From Phycisphaerae bacterium (GTDB lineage: Bacteria > Planctomycetota > Phycisphaerae > UBA1845), in NCBI GenBank assembly GCA_021604825.1, contig BQJS01000129.1, positions 1 through 14,031 on the forward strand: a DNA stretch of 14,031 nucleotides. The letters are read 5' to 3'. Position numbers and translations under genes: made by a program. Below the pieces are notes generated by a model, which was not told the DNA's origin, searched no databases, and worked only from the letters and a program-made list of their open reading frames with translations. Below, in pieces: positions 1-6,410 of this stretch (positions are counted from its first letter, which is position 1; the number at the start of each line of letters is the position of its first letter).

Positions 1-206
1 CGCAAATGCAAGTAACCAAACATGACCGCACCAGCCACCAGAAAACGCATACCGGCCATCAAGAAGGGCGGCATGGTTTCAATTGCGAACCGGATCGCCA
101 GATAAGTCGACCCCCAAACCACATAAATCGCAGCAAACGCCGCGACGATCAGAAGCAATCGCGGCGAAGATGATTCGGATTCAAGTGTACCGCTTCGTGA
201 GGACAT
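1..206 (-). CDS. EamA/DMT-family transporter, N-terminal fragment
   Basis: Reading the minus strand from an ATG at 206-204 gives 68 residues that run off the left edge. After a polar, serine-rich start (MSSRSGTLESESSSPR) comes a hydrophobic helix, then YVVWGSTYLAIR, then PPFLMAGMRFLVAGAVMF as the start of a second helix. The WGSTY and MRFLxAG motifs are characteristic of the first EamA repeat in drug/metabolite transporters such as the YedA/RhaT-like group. These inner-membrane carriers usually export metabolites or amino acids; the substrate cannot be read from this fragment. An in-frame TGA lies upstream of the chosen ATG, and no strong ribosome binding site is visible. It is divergent from the tryptophanase gene, so a role in exporting a related metabolite is possible but unsupported. 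The rest of the gene lies outside the window. Confidence 0.85.
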   Translation of the reverse strand, partial: MSSRSGTLESESSSPRLLLIVAAFAAIYVVWGSTYLAIRFAIETMPPFLMAGMRFLVAGAVMFGYLHL

Positions 207-550
207 ACGTCTGGACTCAATACGAAAAGGATCTGTTCACCGCGTCAATCGGGGCAGTCGGACGCAGTATTAGATGGCGCTTGGCAAAAGCGGACAAGCC
301 ACCGAACCGCCAATTTGAATTGTTTGTCCAATTAGCGTAGTGATTTCAGGATTCTGGAGAAATATCAAACGATCGGCACACCGCCGAACCCGAAAGTCCG
401 ACAGTGACATTTCGAGCCTCAGTTGTTGCCACGCTTAGCGTAATTCTTCACAAAAGGCGACAATTCATCGGCACTTTGCCCGTGCCACCAAGGGCTTGAA
501 TCTATTGCCGGTTTGTCGTTCAATGGTTGGCTCATTTGGAGCCCACTTCC
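207..550. other. Divergent intergenic region, transporter / tryptophanase
   Basis: This 344-base gap must hold promoters for both flanking genes, but I see no convincing -35/-10 pair. The only clear signal is GGAG at 538-541, nine bases before the tryptophanase ATG at 551. A 14-codon reading frame (523-567) overlaps the tryptophanase start in another frame. It contains no tryptophan codon, so it is not a TnaC-like leader peptide. Short AT-rich symmetry (CAATT-TG-AATTG, near 312-323) is present without a known role. Confidence 0.5.
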
Positions 551-1897
551 ATGAAGACCATCATTGAGCCGTTTCGGATCAAAGTTGTTGAACCGTTGAA
601 ATTGACCACCCGAGAGCATCGCGAGGATGTGCTTCGCGAAGCTGGTTTTAATGTGTTTCTGATGCCGGCTGAGGATGTGCTGATCGACCTCTTGACCGAT
701 AGCGGGACCGGGGCGATGAGCAGCGAGCAGTGGGCGGCGATGATGCGCGGTGACGAGTCGTATGCGGGGGCCCGCAGCTATTACCGCTTCGAGTCGCGCT
801 TGCAACAGATCACTGGGTTTGAGCATATCATCCCCACGCATCAGGGCCGAGCCAGCGAACGCATCTTGTTTGAGTTGGTTGGCGGACCCGACAAGGTAAT
901 TCCCAATAACAATCACTTCGACACCACCCGTGCCAACGTAGAACACAGCGGAGCCGAAGCGCTCGATCTGGTGATTGACGAGGGGGCTGACCCGCGTTCG
1001 CGCCATCCGTTTAAGGGTAATCTGGACATCGACAAGCTCGAACGCCTCTTCAAAGACGTCGGACCCGAGCGCATTCCATTGGTTATGGTGACGATCACGA
1101 ACAACAGCGGAGGCGGTCAACCAGTCAGCCTCGAGAACCTCAAAGCCGTCCGCATAGTTTGCGATCAATTCAAAACGCCGATGTTTCTCGATGCCTGCCG
1201 ATTCGCTGAAAACGCTTTCTTCATCAAGGAGCGCGAGGAAGGCCAGTCGAATCGATCGGTGGAGGCCATCGTTCGCGAGACGTTTGACCTCGCCGACGGT
1301 GCGACGATCAGCGCCAAGAAGGACGGATTGGTCAACATTGGCGGTGTGTTGCTTTTGCGCGATGAATCGCTCTACCAAAACGCTCGGAATCTGCTCATTC
1401 TGACCGAAGGCTTCTCAACTTACGGGGGCTTGGCTGGTCGCGATCTCGACGCGATGGCCCAGGGCTTCGAGGAAGTGCTGCATGAGGACTATCTCAACTA
1501 TCGCATTCGCAGCACCGAGTATCTCGGCAAGAAGCTGCTCGAATCAGGCATCCAAATCGTCGAACCGCCCGGCGGGCATGCCGTCTACATCGATGCGGCT
1601 GACTTTTGCCCGCACATTCCACCGGCACAGTTTCCCGGTCAGGCGCTGGTCGCGGCGCTCTATCGACATGGCGGCATCCGCGCGGTGGAAATCGGCAGCG
1701 TGATGTTTGGCGAGCACGCGAAGATGGAATTGGTGCGCTTGGCCATCCCGCGCCGCGTCTACACGCAATCACAAATCGATTACGTCATCGAAGTGATCCA
1801 GGAGGTTCACGCCAAGCGCGACGAGATCCGTGGCCTGAAGATCATCGAAGAGCCGCCGGTTCTGCGGCACTTTACGGCCCGCTTTGCCGAAGTGTAG
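551..1897 (+). CDS. tnaA: Tryptophanase (tryptophan indole-lyase)
   Basis: PLP-dependent beta-eliminating lyase that splits L-tryptophan into indole, pyruvate and ammonia in the cytoplasm. The 448 residues align throughout with tryptophanase and tyrosine phenol-lyase. Visible landmarks are the substrate-site Tyr71, THQGR, Asp214 and Arg217 (DACR), the PLP lysine Lys257 (SAKKD), and Arg396 (RLAIPR) for the substrate carboxylate. The residues that separate the two enzymes favour tryptophanase: Asp124 (tyrosine phenol-lyase has Thr), Val379 and Ile381 in AVEIG (lyase has Met and Arg), and His440 in LRHFTARF (lyase has Phe). These family comparisons are from memory. The protein is about 8 residues shorter than tyrosine phenol-lyase, in the loop before MELVRL. 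The start at 551 fits the usual N-terminus (EPFRIK) and has GGAG at 538-541; an upstream TTG at 527 is possible but less likely. No permease or TnaC-like leader adjoins it. Confidence 0.93.
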   Translation: MKTIIEPFRIKVVEPLKLTTREHREDVLREAGFNVFLMPAEDVLIDLLTDSGTGAMSSEQWAAMMRGDESYAGARSYYRFESRLQQITGFEHIIPTHQGRASERILFELVGGPDKVIPNNNHFDTTRANVEHSGAEALDLVIDEGADPRSRHPFKGNLDIDKLERLFKDVGPERIPLVMVTITNNSGGGQPVSLENLKAVRIVCDQFKTPMFLDACRFAENAFFIKEREEGQSNRSVEAIVRETFDLADGATISAKKDGLVNIGGVLLLRDESLYQNARNLLILTEGFSTYGGLAGRDLDAMAQGFEEVLHEDYLNYRIRSTEYLGKKLLESGIQIVEPPGGHAVYIDAADFCPHIPPAQFPGQALVAALYRHGGIRAVEIGSVMFGEHAKMELVRLAIPRRVYTQSQIDYVIEVIQEVHAKRDEIRGLKIIEEPPVLRHFTARFAEV

Positions 1898-1914
1898 CAA
1901 ATACAGTTTGCTAC
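1894..1914. terminator. Inverted repeat at convergent gene ends, possible bidirectional terminator
   Basis: GTAGCAAA at 1894-1901 pairs perfectly with TTTGCTAC at 1907-1914 around a five-base loop. The TAG stop of the tryptophanase gene (1895-1897) and the TAG stop of the opposing gene (1911-1913 on the minus strand) each lie inside an arm. The stem is AT-rich and neither side is followed by a T-run, so termination is plausible but unproven. Confidence 0.4.
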
Positions 1915-3263
1915 TGCAGTTTGATGTTGCGCCACATTCCGGCTGAACCAGACTGCGCGCCGAGTCCCCATGGTCCGCGCATCGATTTTCCATCCAGCGG
2001 GATGCTTAATACGGACTTTCGATCGAGCTTGATTTGCATCGTGTCCTTTGAAATCTTGACTTCGAAGGGGACCCATCGATCAACAGCGAGTGACTCGACG
2101 CGAACGCTTCCAAGCCGGTCCCAGGTATTCTTGGCGCTGCCATACTCGAAAACCGTTACGCTGCCACCTGCGACGAACGCCATCGAAACAAAGCCATCTG
2201 CATTGCGCCTGAGCAGGAGATTGAGTTGCCGCTTCCATCCGGGCAGAATCTTGAACTCACCTGTGATGACGTAGCTATCTTTCTCATTGGGCGCTGTGTT
2301 CCAGGCGAGTGCGTTGACGTCAGAGAAAGCGATCTGAGTCCATTCCGGGCCGGCCGTCTCAAGAGAGGTAAATACCTCGTCCCATTTTGGCTTCAGGCTG
2401 GCAAGGTAAGCCCGGTACTCGCTGTCGAGCTTCTTCATCCTTTCCGGCCCCAGTGACTTCTGGATGATTGCGTTCAGCCTTGTCGTATAGTCTGAACTTC
2501 CCCCAAGTTGCCTGGCTTTCTTCATGATCGAACGAAATTCACTTTCATCCGTCGAGTCAACCAACAGCCGAAACAGCAACCACCGAAGTGCATAGCGCTT
2601 CCTCCAATGTACTTGGTTCAGGTCATCGTTGAAGATGTCATTGACTGAGGGGCGGGTAGAATCTTTGAGCAATTCGGTGGCGTGTACGATCATCGTACTT
2701 GTTTCAGGATCGTCTTCAGACCCTTGGCTCCAACCGTTGTCGATCATCACTTTGTCCGCGATCCACACTCCCGCTCCGGTCCCAAGCCAGTTAGGATGAG
2801 ACTCGAAATTCGGAAAGTTTGCATACCGAACCAAGTGGGCCGCCTCGTGCGCGATCAATCGGCGGGTCATTGCAGGGAGACCGATCTGGCTCAATGTGTC
2901 GTCGGAACATTCGGGTTGAATGGCAATGTAAGCCGTTTGAGTTCCCCAATGGGAAAAAGCGAAATTGTCTTTGAACTTGCCACCAGTCAACTCAAACTCG
3001 GCTTTTTGATAGTCGTCGGCCGTACGGAATAGGTGAATGTCGCGCAGTTTCTCGGGCGGTTGGTCGGATACCGCAAGAAGTTTTGTAGCGACCGGCCAGA
3101 CTTTCTCGGCAGTCTTCAAGGCCTCACTTGCGATCTGGTCATCATCGAAATGGGAGACGACGCGAAAGTACTTACCCGTTTGTACAAATTCTTCTGCGGC
3201 GCAGTACCCTGGGGCAACAATCAAGAATAGTACCAATGCTGCGTGCCGAAGTTCGCGATTCAT
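1911..3263 (-). CDS. Secreted HExxH metalloprotease-like protein with DUF1080/LamG-like C-terminus
   Basis: A 450-residue exported protein of unknown function. Residues 1-23 form a Sec signal peptide (basic start, hydrophobic core, likely cut after CAA). Residues about 25-295 resemble peptidase-MA/DUF1570-type domains, with HEAAH at 139-143 as the candidate zinc and catalytic motif. In this fold a Glu about 19-20 residues further on normally completes the zinc site (WLxEG). Here the corresponding sequence is WLGTG (159-163), with Thr162 in that place; Asp170 is the nearest acidic alternative. Residues about 305-450 look like a beta-sandwich of the DUF1080/LamG type, ending GPWGLGAQSG...WRNIKL, which in related proteins suggests glycan or wall contact. 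AGGAG at 3271-3275 (minus strand), seven bases before the ATG, supports the start. It is a single gene, convergent with tnaA. Whether it is an active protease is unclear. Confidence 0.75.
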   Translation of the reverse strand: MNRELRHAALVLFLIVAPGYCAAEEFVQTGKYFRVVSHFDDDQIASEALKTAEKVWPVATKLLAVSDQPPEKLRDIHLFRTADDYQKAEFELTGGKFKDNFAFSHWGTQTAYIAIQPECSDDTLSQIGLPAMTRRLIAHEAAHLVRYANFPNFESHPNWLGTGAGVWIADKVMIDNGWSQGSEDDPETSTMIVHATELLKDSTRPSVNDIFNDDLNQVHWRKRYALRWLLFRLLVDSTDESEFRSIMKKARQLGGSSDYTTRLNAIIQKSLGPERMKKLDSEYRAYLASLKPKWDEVFTSLETAGPEWTQIAFSDVNALAWNTAPNEKDSYVITGEFKILPGWKRQLNLLLRRNADGFVSMAFVAGGSVTVFEYGSAKNTWDRLGSVRVESLAVDRWVPFEVKISKDTMQIKLDRKSVLSIPLDGKSMRGPWGLGAQSGSAGMWRNIKLQ

Positions 3264-3365
3264 TTTCGATCTCCTGATTATTATTGATGTTCCACTCGCC
3301 GAGCCATCTTCAGCCCATCGTATTTAGAGAATCTGTTGTTCGATATGGAATTGTACGTCCCAGAC

Positions 3366-3554
3366 TCAGCGCCGTTGCATTGAATTCATTGTGTTATTTT
3401 GGGAAGGGATGACCCCGACAGAGGTGCCTTTCAGCTCTCGCTTGCGTAAACCAAATGTCCGCCGCCGTTCCTTAGAATGAAACGCGTTCAGCTGTAACAC
3501 AAGATCAAACTTCGGAACGCTCACCGCGAGCGACCATACCCGATCCGATACCAT
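3366..3554 (-). CDS. Doubtful small open reading frame, 62 aa
   Basis: This frame starts with ATG at 3554 and would encode a basic peptide containing SKERRRTFGLRKREL and ending SVGVIPSQ...QRR. I do not recognise a family. The start codon lies inside a palindrome (3543-3564) and no ribosome binding site precedes it. The run of basic residues could simply reflect local base composition. It may be a chance frame or part of a non-coding repeat, and I list it only because it fills an otherwise empty gap. Confidence 0.15.
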   Translation of the reverse strand: MVSDRVWSLAVSVPKFDLVLQLNAFHSKERRRTFGLRKRELKGTSVGVIPSQNNTMNSMQRR

Positions 3555-3564
3555 TGGTATGGAT
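3543..3564. repeat. Operator-like palindrome
   Basis: ATACCA (3548-3553) and TGGTAT (3555-3560) are exact inverted copies around a single T. Flanking ATCC and GGAT extend the symmetry to ten pairs if one bulged G at 3547 is allowed. It could be a regulator binding site or a short hairpin; nothing nearby decides between them. Confidence 0.3.
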
Positions 3565-3584
3565 TGTTAGCGCATCGCAACAAT
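3563..3584 (-). terminator. Weak hairpin just after the RDD gene
   Basis: ATTGTT(A)GCG at 3563-3572 pairs with CGCAACAAT at 3576-3584, giving nine pairs with one bulge and a three-base loop. It begins about 17 bases downstream of the stop of the RDD gene on the minus strand, where a terminator would be expected. There is no T-run, so this is tentative. Confidence 0.3.
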
Positions 3585-3601
3585 TGAACACACGCGGAGG
3601 C

Positions 3602-4147
3602 TTACTCGGCGTAGATGTGAAATGTTTCCGCAACCTTATCGTGCAGCGATTGTTTGCGACTGTCGAAGCCGGCCATCAGGTAACCAATACAGAGGATGAT
3701 CGAACTTAAGAACTCGGCGGCGGTTCGGCCGACCGCTCTGCCAAGTGAACACGGGCCGAATTCCGCATTGACCACGCGTATGCCGCAGGCTCTCTTGCCG
3801 ATGGTTTGACCGTTCCAATTGGCGATCAGATAGCCCTTGTACATGATCGAGACTGCCCAGGAGCCAAAGAACGGAACAAACGCGCCGGCGAACATAACGG
3901 GGATCGCGAGTACAACCATGTCGATAAGCGCCGCGACAAAGCGAATCCAGAAGCCGGCGTAACGAACATTTTCCACAGAGATAGCGCCTTTGGCAGGCAT
4001 GCCACCAAGGGGAGCGGCGACCGCGACCTGTCCGCCGCACGTTGGGCAGAAGATCGTTCGCCCCAGGAATTCATCTTGCACACGAAACATCCGGGTGCAA
4101 TGTGGACATTTGATTTGATTCACGGTATTCGCCCTCGATTTACTCAT
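3602..4147 (-). CDS. Zinc-ribbon RDD-family membrane protein
   Basis: The 181-residue protein opens with a zinc ribbon: Cys14-x2-Cys17 and Cys34-x2-Cys37 (CPHC and CPTC). An RDD domain follows. Its typical signatures are GFWIRFVAALID (Arg69 and Asp76), a hydrophobic helix to about 95, GQTIGKRACGIRVV (113-126), and the closing KQSLHDKVAETFHIY. Helices lie at about 68-90, 95-110 and 145-162. RDD proteins are small integral membrane proteins; some have been linked to ion exchange, but most have no known function. The ATG at 4147 lacks a good ribosome binding site. A GTG nine codons in (at 4123) has GAGGG about eight bases upstream and is a credible alternative start that still keeps the ribbon. 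It lies 45 bases downstream of the NTF2-like gene on the same strand, so the two may be co-transcribed. Confidence 0.82.
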   Translation of the reverse strand: MSKSRANTVNQIKCPHCTRMFRVQDEFLGRTIFCPTCGGQVAVAAPLGGMPAKGAISVENVRYAGFWIRFVAALIDMVVLAIPVMFAGAFVPFFGSWAVSIMYKGYLIANWNGQTIGKRACGIRVVNAEFGPCSLGRAVGRTAAEFLSSIILCIGYLMAGFDSRKQSLHDKVAETFHIYAE

Positions 4148-4192
4148 GCATCATCGCAAGCGTCCGTGTCCCGGTCAAATGGGCCGACGATT

Positions 4193-4597
4193 CTATGGGC
4201 GTCGGACTCCGACTTGTTCAAAGAATGCGTTCAGCGCCTCCGCTTGTCCCGGAATCTCGCGATGTACGATTGCGCGAATCATGCCCTCGCCATCGATCGT
4301 GGCGATTTGCTGGCACCGATATGTGTGCCCGACGCCCTTGTGTTCCGTGATATCCGTGTACTCGATGACGGCCTCCGTCGGTGAGAGCATTTCCACGTGG
4401 CTCTTGAACTCAAGAGAATCGAACGCTTCGCGAGCCCATGCAGCGTTCTTGGCGTACGATTTCATGATTGCTTTGGCACCGACGATCTGCCCCGATGGTG
4501 CATCATAAACACAGTCAGCCACAAGGAATTGGATCGCAGTTGCAAAATCGTCGATGTCCAGGGCTTCGGCGAACGCGACAACGTTTGGATGACTCAT
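4193..4597 (-). CDS. NTF2/SnoaL-like protein
   Basis: From the ATG at 4597 this gives 134 residues with the pattern of a SnoaL-like (NTF2 fold) protein. An N-terminal helix (NVVAFAEALDIDDFATAIQFLVADCVYDAPSG) leads into VGAKAIMKSYAKN, and then alternating strands with EAVIEYTDI and GVGHTYRCQQIATIDGEGMIRAIVHRE. Proteins of this cone-shaped fold are either small isomerases/hydrolases or non-catalytic binding modules, so a function cannot be assigned from sequence. The chosen start has a weak GGAA eight bases upstream. A GTG at 4636 would add 13 residues unlike the family N-terminus. The gene precedes the RDD gene by 45 bases on the same strand. Confidence 0.72.
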   Translation of the reverse strand: MSHPNVVAFAEALDIDDFATAIQFLVADCVYDAPSGQIVGAKAIMKSYAKNAAWAREAFDSLEFKSHVEMLSPTEAVIEYTDITEHKGVGHTYRCQQIATIDGEGMIRAIVHREIPGQAEALNAFFEQVGVRRP

Positions 4598-4778
4598 GTG
4601 GTTGGTTCCGCTTGTCCCTTGCACAATGCGCGACACACTGCCATTCCGTGATCTCGATTTACGGAGAGATCGCCCATCTTACGGGATGGCCGCCGCAGTT
4701 TGGAATAACGTGTCGCGTCCAGAGTAGCCAAAGCCGTGGTCCGCGCAATCGTGCCAGGTTCTTGTTTTGTCAACCGCG

Positions 4779-6032
4779 TTATTGACGGGTGGCTGTCCAG
4801 TTTGCAATTGGGTTGGGTGAATTACTCTCGAAGTATTGCCCGCTTGCGGCGCCAGTCGTTGAGTTAATCGTTCCAGCATACATGCCCTGATTGAAGTTGG
4901 GAATCAAAACATTGGCATTGTCGTTGAAGGTTAATTCGCCTGCAACGTTGACAGTTCCCGTTAACGTGAAGTTCCCGGTCGCCCAGGTACTTGTTCCCGA
5001 GAACGCCCCGTTGTTGTCGATCGTAAACGTGAAAGTGTTCTGAGCCGCAGGCGCCCCGACGCTTCCAGCGTAAGTACCCGTAAAAGCGGTTCCCTGTTGG
5101 CCGCCACCGTCGTTTCCACCATTGCCAGCGTCAAAGGGTGGTGGCAGCTCAAACCCTTGGATAGAATTGTCCTCAAAAAGACCGATCATCTCGCGCAGAT
5201 ACTTCGCATGGACACCGAAATTGTTGTTGGCCGCAGCGGTCCGGTCCTGAACGAGATTGCCTTGCCCATCAACGGTGACGATGATCGTGACCGTGCCCGC
5301 ATTATGGACGGCTGCGACCTTGCCGCAGCGCACCAATGCCGATCCACTCGTTCCGGGTGTTGTGGGAATCTGATGTTGAATCACGTCGATGTTCTCAGCG
5401 GTGACCACTTCGGTTGTGTCATGGCTTCGAAGCGCGGAGATATTCCCGGTCAGCGACGTCGCCTGCGGGACTGTGGTGCCCGGCGTGATTTCAAACAGAT
5501 CCTGCACATCTCCAGGGAAACCCGAGAGCAACAATTCGTCGCCCAGGTCGAGATCGGTCAACTCCGCATCAGTGGCGACAGTGAGTTTGTTGGAGAGTTC
5601 TTCCTGCGTCGTGAACAGACCGATGTCGGGCGACGCAACCGGATCGCCGGTGTAGTCCGGATGGGTCAACGCCCGCAGCAATGTGACCACCGTTCCGGTC
5701 CCCGATTGCACCGCCACCACCTCTTCAACTTCGAGGCCCGTGAGACCGTTGAAGAACTCGGTGACATGGGCGTTGGTTGCGAGGAGTCGATCGTCAATCG
5801 CAAACGCGGTGCCAAGCGTGAAGAACTGAACATCGTTCTCACCCGGACCGACGCGAATTCGCAAAACCACCGCGTAGGCAGCTTCGTTTAACGTGACAAA
5901 CGTCGATGCGTTTGACGGGCAGTTGTTCGAAAGGCTTGGCACGCTCGTGCAACCAGCAATAATCGTGAGGGCGGTCATCGCCAAGGTGACCGCCTTCGCG
6001 GCGTTATTCTTCAGTGATACGCTCGTGCGCAT
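4779..6032 (-). CDS. Lipoprotein trypsin-like serine protease with C-terminal beta domain
   Basis: A 417-residue envelope protein. Residues 1-28 form a lipoprotein signal with lipobox IAGC, giving a lipidated Cys28. Residues about 45-290 form a chymotrypsin-fold protease. The triad is readable as His89 (LLATNAHV), Asp136 (SPDIGLF) and Ser229 (PGTSGSALV, a variant of GNSGGP). A glycine-rich linker (GNGGNDGGGQQG, about 303-314) joins it to a domain of about 100 residues rich in Thr, Gly and Asn, with TGTYAGSVG and NNGAFSGTSTW-type strands. This is a beta module often attached to bacterial surface lipoproteins. The ATG at 6032 is preceded by GGAG seven bases upstream; an ATG five codons earlier (6047) overlaps that site and is less likely. 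The stop codon sits in a small hairpin (GTCAA/TTGAC) without a T-run. The protein has no PDZ domain, unlike the HtrA protein further on. The substrate is unknown. Confidence 0.85.
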   Translation of the reverse strand: MRTSVSLKNNAAKAVTLAMTALTIIAGCTSVPSLSNNCPSNASTFVTLNEAAYAVVLRIRVGPGENDVQFFTLGTAFAIDDRLLATNAHVTEFFNGLTGLEVEEVVAVQSGTGTVVTLLRALTHPDYTGDPVASPDIGLFTTQEELSNKLTVATDAELTDLDLGDELLLSGFPGDVQDLFEITPGTTVPQATSLTGNISALRSHDTTEVVTAENIDVIQHQIPTTPGTSGSALVRCGKVAAVHNAGTVTIIVTVDGQGNLVQDRTAAANNNFGVHAKYLREMIGLFEDNSIQGFELPPPFDAGNGGNDGGGQQGTAFTGTYAGSVGAPAAQNTFTFTIDNNGAFSGTSTWATGNFTLTGTVNVAGELTFNDNANVLIPNFNQGMYAGTINSTTGAASGQYFESNSPNPIANWTATRQ

Positions 6033-6279
6033 TGAAAGTCTCCACATTCATGTTAATTCGTTGCGGGCCAATCCCCATCAGCCCAGTTCCGTTCCGGAAG
6101 GGTATTCGGTCCAATCCGGTCGCAACCATCTAGGCCGCCTGACACCCAAGGCAGGTCAATAAGACACATGCCACCAGGTGTCAATTGGGGATTGTGCGCG
6201 AGTTTCCTATTTCTGAAAAGAATCCGAAATCTTGTCTGCGAAAGGGGCCATTGCGGGTCGAATTCAATGGGGCGACGGG

Positions 6280-6285
6280 TATAAT
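6280..6285 (+). promoter_or_regulatory. Putative -10 box for hsp20
   Basis: A perfect TATAAT lies about 125 bases before the Hsp20 start. No good -35 lies at the right distance (TCGAAT at 6259-6264 is the nearest, spacing 15). The inverted repeat CCATTG-N11-CAATGG (6248-6270) covers the -35 region and could be an operator. If this is the real promoter, the transcript has a leader of more than 100 bases. Confidence 0.4.
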
Positions 6286-6372
6286 CCCGAATGGATGGAG
6301 CGATTCTATGAAGGCACAGGCCGTCCAACGACGGAATCGCCTGCAGGACGAAGGTCCATCTGGATTAAGGAT

Positions 6373-6396
6373 GTTGAAAAACAAGTTATTTCAACG
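6373..6396 (+). promoter_or_regulatory. AU-rich hairpin directly before the hsp20 ribosome binding site
   Basis: GTTGAAA (6373-6379) pairs exactly with TTTCAAC (6389-6395) around a nine-base loop, and a T-G wobble can extend it. It ends five bases before GGAA (6401-6404), which lies six bases before the ATG. A weak AU-rich stem at this place in a heat-shock gene suggests a temperature-sensitive leader. However, the stem does not itself cover the ribosome binding site. Confidence 0.35.
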
Positions 6397-6410
6397 CAAA
6401 GGAACGCGCC

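Larger units (their letters stand above)
3264..3601. other. Intergenic region with small palindromes, no confident gene
   Basis: This 338-base gap separates two minus-strand genes. It contains the ribosome binding site of the HExxH gene (3271-3275), a doubtful 62-codon minus-strand frame (3366-3554), and two inverted repeats near the end of the RDD gene (3543-3564 and 3563-3584). I recognise no RNA gene, no insertion-sequence end and no clear promoter. Confidence 0.5.
6033..6410. other. Divergent intergenic region, lipoprotein protease / Hsp20
   Basis: The 378-base gap carries no credible gene. It holds an imperfect hairpin at 6140-6183: TGACACC pairs with GGTGTCA, then GGCA with TGCC across an internal loop. 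It also holds a six-base inverted repeat CCATTG/CAATGG (6248-6270) just before a TATAAT box, and a hairpin just ahead of the Hsp20 ribosome binding site (6373-6395). I see no CIRCE element (TTAGCACTC-N9-GAGTGCTAA). Confidence 0.55.

Noticed and set aside
523..567. 14-codon frame overlapping the tnaA start, considered as a TnaC-like leader
   Set aside because: It has no tryptophan codon and overlaps the tnaA start, so tryptophan-dependent stalling is not supported.
419..1378. Long minus-strand frame (319 codons) opposite tryptophanase
   Set aside because: It lies antisense to a gene with full-length family similarity, has no recognisable motifs, and is explained by codon bias of the plus-strand gene.
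5097..5891. 264-codon plus-strand frame opposite the lipoprotein protease
   Set aside because: It is a shadow of a gene with an intact catalytic triad and signal peptide, and no family is recognised in it.
6033..6410. CIRCE or ROSE element upstream of hsp20
   Set aside because: The CIRCE consensus is absent, and the hairpin seen does not pair with the ribosome binding site as ROSE elements do.
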